35,156 nucleotides of DNA from DASQFD01 sp035633255 (GTDB lineage: Bacteria > Actinomycetota > Actinomycetes > Actinomycetales > Dermatophilaceae). Position 1 is the first letter of the stretch. Each line of letters begins with the position of its first letter. A program made the position numbers and the translations under genes. The notes under the pieces were generated by a model. That model saw only the letters and a program-made list of their open reading frames with translations. It did not search any database and was not told the DNA's origin. Shown here one piece after another: positions 30,517 to 35,156 of this stretch. Location: NCBI GenBank assembly GCA_035633255.1, contig DASQFD010000144.1, positions 1-35,156 on the forward strand. Direction: 5' to 3'.

Positions 30517-32109
30517 ATGTCAGAACAGCTCGGGCAGGGCAACACCTATCGCACGCTCGACGAGCAACGCGAGGTGCTCACCCCCGCCGAGCAGCGCTTC
30601 GAGCGGGGGCGGCAGACGATCGGCCTGTTCCTCGGGCCGGCCGCCTTCCTCCTCATGTTCCTTCTGCCGCTGCCGCTCCCGAACAACCAGCAGGCGCTCG
30701 CGGCGATCTTCGTCTTCGTCATCATCTTCTGGCTCACCGAGGCCATCCCGATCCCCGTGACGGCGATCCTCGCGCTCGCGCTCTGCGTCATCCTCCAGGT
30801 GCCGGAGACCAAGGAGGGCCAGACGGCGTCGAGCGTCGTCTTCGGCGCCTTCACCTCCTCGACGATCTTCCTCTTCCTCGGTGCGTTCATCATCGCCCGG
30901 TCGATGACCCGGCACGGCCTGGACCGCCGCTTCGCGCTCTTCGTGCTGTCGCTGCCGGGGATCGGCAAGTCGACGTACGGCGTCATCATCGGCTTCGGGC
31001 TCATCGCCCTCAGCCACGGCTTCGTCGGCATCTCGAACACGGCGACGACGGCGATGCTGCTGCCCATCGGGCTCGGGATGATGGGGACCCTCGGGCGCTT
31101 CGTCAGCGAGCAGTCCGGCACGAACAAGGAGCCCAGCCGGCTGAAGTTCGGCACCGCGCTGATGCTGATGATCGCCTACGGCGCGAGCGTCGGCGGTCTG
31201 ACCACCCCCATCGGCAGCCCGCCCAACCTCATCGGCCTGGGCTTCATCGAGCGGCAGACCGGGATCACGATCTCGTTCTTCGAGTGGGTCCTGATCGCCC
31301 TGCCGATCGTGCTCATCATGTTCGTCGCCCTGTGCTTCATCCTCATCGCGCTCAACAAGCCGGAGATCCGGCGGATCTCCGGCGTCGAGGAGTACGTCGC
31401 GCAGGAGCGCTCGAAGCTGGGGACGTTCTCGCCCGGGGAGCGCAACACCCTCATCGTCTTCTGCGTCGCGGTGTTCCTCTGGTTCCTCCCCGGCTTCGTG
31501 AGCATGGTCGCCGGCAAGGACGCCCCCACCGCCGAGTGGCTCACCACGCGGCTCGACGAGGGGGCCGTGGCCATCGTCGCCGCGTCGCTGCTGTTCTTCC
31601 TTCCCACGAGCTGGCGGGACCGGCGCTTCACCCTCAACTGGAACGAGGCGGCCCAGATCGACTGGGGGACGATCCTCCTCTTCGGCAGCGGCATCACCCT
31701 CGGGACGCTGCTGTCGAGCACCGGGCTGGCCAAGACGATCGGCAACAACGTCGCCGAGGGTCTGGGCGTCACCAGCCTGCTGGCCATCACGATCCTGGCC
31801 ACGGTCGTGGCGATCCTCATCTCGGAGACGACGAGCAACACCGCCAGCGTCGGCATCGTCGTGCCGATCATCATCCCCATCGCCGTGGCGGCGGGGGTCA
31901 ACCCCGTGGTCCCGGCGCTCGCCGCGACGTTCGGCGCGTCCTACGGCTTCATGCTCCCGGTCTCCACCCCGCCCAACGCGATCGTCTACGGCTCCGGGAT
32001 GGTGCCGATCACCAAGATGGTGCGCTCGGGGGTGGTCTTCGACGTCATCGGAGCCATCCTCATCGTCACCGGCGTCACGCTGATGGTCCAGGTGGTCGGC
32101 CTGGCCTGA
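30517..32109 (+). CDS. DASS/SLC13-family sodium-coupled anion transporter
   Basis: 530 residues, about 11-12 transmembrane helices. The two pseudo-symmetric Ser-Asn-Thr motifs that bind Na+ and substrate are present: SNTATTAMLLPI and TTSNTASVGIVVPI. The paired re-entrant hairpin signatures TPIGSPPNLIGLGFI and STPPNAIVYGSGMVPITKM are also intact, as is LTEAIPIPVTAILALAL near the N-terminus. The family carries di- and tricarboxylates, sulfate or related anions; SNT motifs with GSPPN favour a carboxylate, but substrate cannot be fixed. ATG 30517 is preferred over TTG 30511 because GGGGGAG lies seven bases upstream. The final 35 bp overlap the convergent carboxypeptidase gene. Confidence 0.92.
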   Translation: MSEQLGQGNTYRTLDEQREVLTPAEQRFERGRQTIGLFLGPAAFLLMFLLPLPLPNNQQALAAIFVFVIIFWLTEAIPIPVTAILALALCVILQVPETKEGQTASSVVFGAFTSSTIFLFLGAFIIARSMTRHGLDRRFALFVLSLPGIGKSTYGVIIGFGLIALSHGFVGISNTATTAMLLPIGLGMMGTLGRFVSEQSGTNKEPSRLKFGTALMLMIAYGASVGGLTTPIGSPPNLIGLGFIERQTGITISFFEWVLIALPIVLIMFVALCFILIALNKPEIRRISGVEEYVAQERSKLGTFSPGERNTLIVFCVAVFLWFLPGFVSMVAGKDAPTAEWLTTRLDEGAVAIVAASLLFFLPTSWRDRRFTLNWNEAAQIDWGTILLFGSGITLGTLLSSTGLAKTIGNNVAEGLGVTSLLAITILATVVAILISETTSNTASVGIVVPIIIPIAVAAGVNPVVPALAATFGASYGFMLPVSTPPNAIVYGSGMVPITKMVRSGVVFDVIGAILIVTGVTLMVQVVGLA

Positions 32110-33229
32110 ACGCCCCGGGTCCGGCCGTCGGGTCGACTCGGCCGCGGGCCGGAGGCTGAGGGGGGTGCCCTGACGAGCCGGCCGACGAGCCGAAGTGGGC
32201 GGTCAGCTCGTGTGCCACCGCGTCGACGGTCACCGAGCCGCCGTAGGGCAGCACCCACTGGGGCATCGTGTGGCCGAAGTCCACGTCGAGGACGACGACC
32301 ATGTCGGGGTGGTACTCCCCCACCGCCCGCAGCACCGCCTCCCGGTTGGCCGCGCGCAGCGCCCGCGTCTCACCCTCGCCCGGGTGCACGTCCAGGTCGC
32401 CGGCCGGTGGCCGGCCCCACAGCACCGCCGGCACGACCTCCAGCACGCCGCGCTCGCCGAGGTTGCGCATCATCCGGTACACCTCCCCCGGTGGCGGGCG
32501 TTCCTCGGAGGTCTCCAGCAGCAGGACGCACCCGGCATACGCCTCGTTGGGCAGCACGTACCGGCCGGCCGCCAACGTCCAGGTGAGGACCTCGAGGTTG
32601 CCGCCCCACGTCGGGCCGGTGACGGTCCGCGCGGGGCCGGACCACGTCCACGGCTCCGCGGGCAGGCTGGGAGCCTGCTCGGTGAGCGAACGGGGGTCGG
32701 TCCACGGTAGGCCCGTGTCGCGGCTGCGTAGGGGTGCGGTGAGGACGACGTCCCCGCCGAACAGCGCCGCGCGCAGCGACTCCAGGTGCTCGGCGTCAAC
32801 CGCCGGGCCGCGTCCCAGGTGCACCTGGGTGGAGCCGCCGTGCACGGCGGCCAGGCCGTGGAACCACAGCCAGTTGAGCAGGTTGGTGTTGTCCGAGTAC
32901 CCGACGAACGCCTTGGGCTGCTCCCGCGGGAGGGCGGGGTCGAGGTGGCGCAGCACGGTGATCTGGTCCTCACCGCCGATGGTCGCGAGGACCGCCCGGA
33001 TCGAGTCGTCCCGGAGCGCCGCGGTGATGTCGGCGGCCCGCTCCTGCGGTGTGCTGTCGCGCCGGGTGGTGGGGTACTCCACCGGCTCCAGGCCCAGCAG
33101 GTCACGCACGCGCGCCATGGCCTGCTCGTGCACCTCCGGGTGGGGCCCCGGCGCCGCCCACGACGGCGACAGCACGGCGACCCGATCGCCCTGGCGCAGC
33201 GGCGGTGGCTGGATGAGCTCGTGCCCCAT
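32075..33229 (-). CDS. S66 family peptidase (LD-carboxypeptidase / MccF-like)
   Basis: 384 residues. The N-terminal strand GDRVAVLSPSW and the nucleophile elbow FVGYSDNTNLLNW (Ser112) are S66 hallmarks; AVHGGSTQVHLG, GPTWGGNLEVLTWTLA and LLLETSEE (probable catalytic Glu region) follow, and the His near VVVLDVDFGHTMPQWVLPYG completes the Ser-Glu-His arrangement. Enzymes of this family remove the terminal D-amino acid from murein tetrapeptides or, in MccF-like members, hydrolyse peptidyl-nucleotide antibiotics. The tail (about 350-384) is Pro/Gly-rich. It follows the NSS and MetS genes by 26 bp, so co-transcription is likely. ATG 33229 has only a weak Shine-Dalgarno (TCGGGG); TTG 33241 is the alternative. 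The 3' end overlaps the transporter gene. Confidence 0.88.
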   Translation of the reverse strand: MGHELIQPPPLRQGDRVAVLSPSWAAPGPHPEVHEQAMARVRDLLGLEPVEYPTTRRDSTPQERAADITAALRDDSIRAVLATIGGEDQITVLRHLDPALPREQPKAFVGYSDNTNLLNWLWFHGLAAVHGGSTQVHLGRGPAVDAEHLESLRAALFGGDVVLTAPLRSRDTGLPWTDPRSLTEQAPSLPAEPWTWSGPARTVTGPTWGGNLEVLTWTLAAGRYVLPNEAYAGCVLLLETSEERPPPGEVYRMMRNLGERGVLEVVPAVLWGRPPAGDLDVHPGEGETRALRAANREAVLRAVGEYHPDMVVVLDVDFGHTMPQWVLPYGGSVTVDAVAHELTAHFGSSAGSSGHPPQPPARGRVDPTAGPGAFRPGRPPGPSA

Positions 33230-33255
33230 CCCCGAAGTCAAGCACCTGATCGCGC

Positions 33256-33390
33256 TCAGAGGTCGCGGTGGCGCTCCTGCTCGATGGCGTCCTCGCGGTC
33301 CGCTCGCTTCAGGTGGAGCAGCGCGAGCACCAGCCCGCCCCACACGGTCACTGTGGCGACGAGCAGCATGACGATCGCTCCGGTGGTCAT
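33256..33390 (-). CDS. metS: MetS-type small subunit of an NSS transporter
   Basis: 44 residues: MTTGAIVMLLVATVTVWGGL, then LALLHLKRADREDAIEQE. One transmembrane helix followed by a charged tail is the standard MetS form (GAIVMM...W.GL..A...L). In Corynebacterium the homologue is required with the large subunit MetP for methionine and alanine import. Its ATG overlaps the stop of the large transporter gene (ATGA), giving tight coupling and stoichiometric expression. It is easily missed because of its length, but composition, position and motif all agree. Confidence 0.9.
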   Translation of the reverse strand: MTTGAIVMLLVATVTVWGGLVLALLHLKRADREDAIEQERHRDL

Positions 33391-34955
33391 TGCGCGTCCC
33401 TTCCAAGTGCGTCCGACTCGATTGCTCTGGCCTCGTCATAGCCGTCGATCCGGGTCTCCGGGCGCCACGGCACCCGGGCGAGGAGAACCCCGGCCCCGGC
33501 CACCGTCGCCGCCGCGAGCCAGCCGAAGACCAGGATCATCCACTGCGGGTAGCCCTCGTAGGGGGCCTCAAGGACGGCCCAGAGCTCCCGGACGAGGACG
33601 AAGCCCAGCACCAGCGGTGTCACCGCCGAGATCAGCACGATCCACCACCGGCCGATCGGCACCGAGCCGTCGCGGTTGAGATGGTCCTGAAGCCGGGGCA
33701 ACCCGCGGACCCCCCAGGCGACCACGACCATGCTCACCACCGCGACGAGCAGGATGCCGAAGCGGTTGACGAAGTGGTCGAGGATGTCGAGGACGTAGAT
33801 GCCGCTGGTGGTGCTGAAGCCGATCAGGCTGAGCAGGGCACAGGGGACCGTCACCAGGAGGGTGGCCCGGACCCGGCTCACCTCGAGCTTGTCCCGCACG
33901 GCGGAGATGACGACCTCCAGCACGCTGACGAGCGAGGTGAACCCCGCCATGACGAGGGACGCGAAGAACAGCACGCCGAGCAGGGCACCGGCCGGGGCCT
34001 CGTTGACGATCGTGGGGAAGGCGATGAACGCCAGGCCGATCCCGGACGTCGCGACCTCGCCGACCCCGACCCCAGCCGCCTGGGCCATGAAGCCGAGTGC
34101 GGCGAAGACGCCGATGCCCGCGAGCAGCTCGAAGCCGGAGTTCGACAGGCCGACCACCATCGCGGACCCGGACATGTCCGTGTGGCGGTGCACGTAGGAC
34201 GAGTAGGTGATCATGATGCCGAAGCCGATCGACAGGGAGAAGAAGATCTGGCCGTAGGCCGCGGCCCAGACCGCCGGGTCGCCGAGCGCCGACCAGTCCG
34301 GCGCGAAGAGGGCGTCCAGTCCCTGTGCCGCCCCCGGCAGCCGCAGGGCCTGGATGACCAGCACGGCGAAGGCCAGGATGAGCACGGGGATGAAGACCAC
34401 GGACGTGGCCCCGACGCCTCGGCTGACGCCGAGGGCAAGCACGGCGATGAGCGCCAGCCAGACCACCACGAGGGGGACCAGCACCCGAGGGACGAACTCG
34501 AGGGTGACCCCGGGGTCGCCGGCCTTGAGGAAGTCGCCGAAGAAGTAGGCGTCGGGGTCGGCCCCCCACGTCTTGCCGAACGAGAAGAACGTGTAGCTGA
34601 GTGCCCAGGCGATCACCGCGGCGTAGTAGACCGCGATCATGAAGCAGATCCCGACCTGCCACCAGCCGAGCCCCTCGGTGCGCCGCGAGAAGCGGGCGAA
34701 GGACAGCGGGGCGGAGCCGCGGTAGCGGTGACCGAGGGCGTACTCGAGGAAGAGGAACGGGATACCGGCCGTGAACAGGGCGACCAGGTACGGGAGGATG
34801 AACGAGCCCCCGCCGTTGTCGTACGCCACGTAGGGGAAGCGCCAGATGTTGCCCAGGCCCACCGCGGAGCCGATCGCCGCGAGGATGAACACGCGCCTTC
34901 CCGAGAAGGCACCCCGCCGCGCCTCAGCCGCCTGGTCACTCGCCGTCGTGCTCAT
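33387..34955 (-). CDS. NSS-family sodium-dependent transporter (MetP-like large subunit)
   Basis: 522 residues with about 12 transmembrane helices in the LeuT/SLC6 fold. The first-helix Na+/substrate motif SAVGLGNIWRFPYVAYDNGGGSF is almost invariant for the family; FGIMITYSSYV (TM6 region) and GFTSLVSVLEVVISAVRDK are further landmarks. Partnering with the overlapping MetS gene points to methionine/alanine or another neutral amino acid. ATG 34955 is preceded by GGGGGT. The C-terminus is acidic and soluble (ETRIDGYDEARAIESD). Promoter not identified in the 100 bp to the neighbouring IS. Confidence 0.92.
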   Translation of the reverse strand: MSTTASDQAAEARRGAFSGRRVFILAAIGSAVGLGNIWRFPYVAYDNGGGSFILPYLVALFTAGIPFLFLEYALGHRYRGSAPLSFARFSRRTEGLGWWQVGICFMIAVYYAAVIAWALSYTFFSFGKTWGADPDAYFFGDFLKAGDPGVTLEFVPRVLVPLVVVWLALIAVLALGVSRGVGATSVVFIPVLILAFAVLVIQALRLPGAAQGLDALFAPDWSALGDPAVWAAAYGQIFFSLSIGFGIMITYSSYVHRHTDMSGSAMVVGLSNSGFELLAGIGVFAALGFMAQAAGVGVGEVATSGIGLAFIAFPTIVNEAPAGALLGVLFFASLVMAGFTSLVSVLEVVISAVRDKLEVSRVRATLLVTVPCALLSLIGFSTTSGIYVLDILDHFVNRFGILLVAVVSMVVVAWGVRGLPRLQDHLNRDGSVPIGRWWIVLISAVTPLVLGFVLVRELWAVLEAPYEGYPQWMILVFGWLAAATVAGAGVLLARVPWRPETRIDGYDEARAIESDALGRDAQ

Positions 34956-35030
34956 CGGACCCCCAGCCCCTCGGTGGATCGGGCAAGCATCCCGCGCGTG
35001 CGCCCGCTGCGGCCGCTAAGGACTCGCGTC

Positions 35031-35156
35031 GGAATAACCTAGGTTTTCGGTGTTGAGCGTCCTATCGTTGTGCTATGGCCGACAGCATGCGGGTGGCGGA
35101 GTCGGTGGGACGTCGCTACGCGGTGTTGCGTCCGCATCTGGATGAGCGGCAGCGTC
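35031..35156 (+). mobile_element. Left part of an ISAzo13-like insertion sequence (cut by window edge)
   Basis: The transition to an AT-richer stretch (GGAATAACCTAGGTTTTCGG) with the palindrome AACCTAGGTT at 35036-35045, followed by a transposase start, suggests the IS begins near 35031. Terminal repeats cannot be verified because the other end is outside the window. Confidence 0.5.
35075..35156 (+). CDS. ISAzo13-family transposase, N-terminal 27 codons (partial)
   Basis: MADSMRVAESVGRRYAVLRP then HLDERQR resembles the N-terminus of ISAzo13-type transposases (RRxxxLxPxLDERQRRLW...). The frame runs off the window. T- and A-ending codons (CGT, CAT, GAT) are more frequent than in neighbouring genes, as expected of an IS. 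CCTATCGTTGTGCT upstream may contain a -10 (TATCGT, 35063-35068) giving a leaderless or short-leader mRNA. Family call rests on a short match. Confidence 0.6.
   Translation, partial: MADSMRVAESVGRRYAVLRPHLDERQR

Noticed and set aside
1..35156. Composite transposon or genomic island bounded by the two IS elements
   Set aside because: The IS belong to different families, no integrase or tRNA attachment site is present, and most genes match the surrounding codon style.

Overview
The window is very GC-rich DNA with strong G/C third-position bias, purine-rich Shine-Dalgarno sites, many GTG starts and ATGA/GTGA overlaps. Gene content (Holin-X/DUF3618 operon, PAS-ANTAR protein, DUF11 surface protein with an LAxTG tail, MetS-type NSS transporter) points to an actinomycete, probably Micrococcales near Intrasporangiaceae/Ornithinimicrobiaceae. 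The genus cannot be fixed from sequence alone.

Layout. 1-203: left-edge remnant of an IS1595-like element (transposase start plus paired subterminal repeats). 383-2980: envelope/stress block with a hemerythrin gene, then a three-gene operon (hydrophilic helical protein, Holin-X/DUF1469 protein, DUF3618 protein) behind a sigma-B-like promoter and ended by a perfect hairpin. The DUF3618 gene appears to lack one base. 3255-3690: a scar in which a UDP-glucuronate-decarboxylase-like fragment is fused to the tail of a metallo-hydrolase. 3855-6675: PAS-ANTAR regulator, then a MarR regulator between two NAD(P)-binding oxidoreductases, one divergent across only 17 bp. 6796-15585: an 8.8-kb gene for a secreted, sortase-anchored protein of about 19 DUF11/isopeptide-type modules, overlapping at its 3' end a convergent polytopic membrane protein.

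17063-19835: zinc alcohol dehydrogenase, SDR and SRPBCC protein. 19887-23847: FAD oxidoreductase, 60-aa membrane protein plus alpha/beta hydrolase, MBL-fold hydrolase and a small lipoprotein. 24073-30100: small membrane proteins, ECHDC3-like crotonase, SOUL protein, an SRPBCC-hemerythrin fusion, DUF1360 and two DUF202 proteins, a decapitated nucleotide cyclase and a DUF1905 protein. 30517-34955: DASS anion transporter, then (minus strand) an NSS transporter, its MetS small subunit and an LD-carboxypeptidase. 35075-end: start of an ISAzo13-like transposase.

The most unusual signal runs across the whole window. The octamer GTATGCCG/CGGCATAC occurs about 27 times by hand count, in both orientations, in genes, between genes and in one terminator loop, where roughly one copy would be expected. 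A second theme is a set of sigma-B-like promoters (GNTT-N15/16-GGGTA) before stress or envelope genes. A third is short tandem repeats, several of 15-bp period, immediately upstream of start codons.
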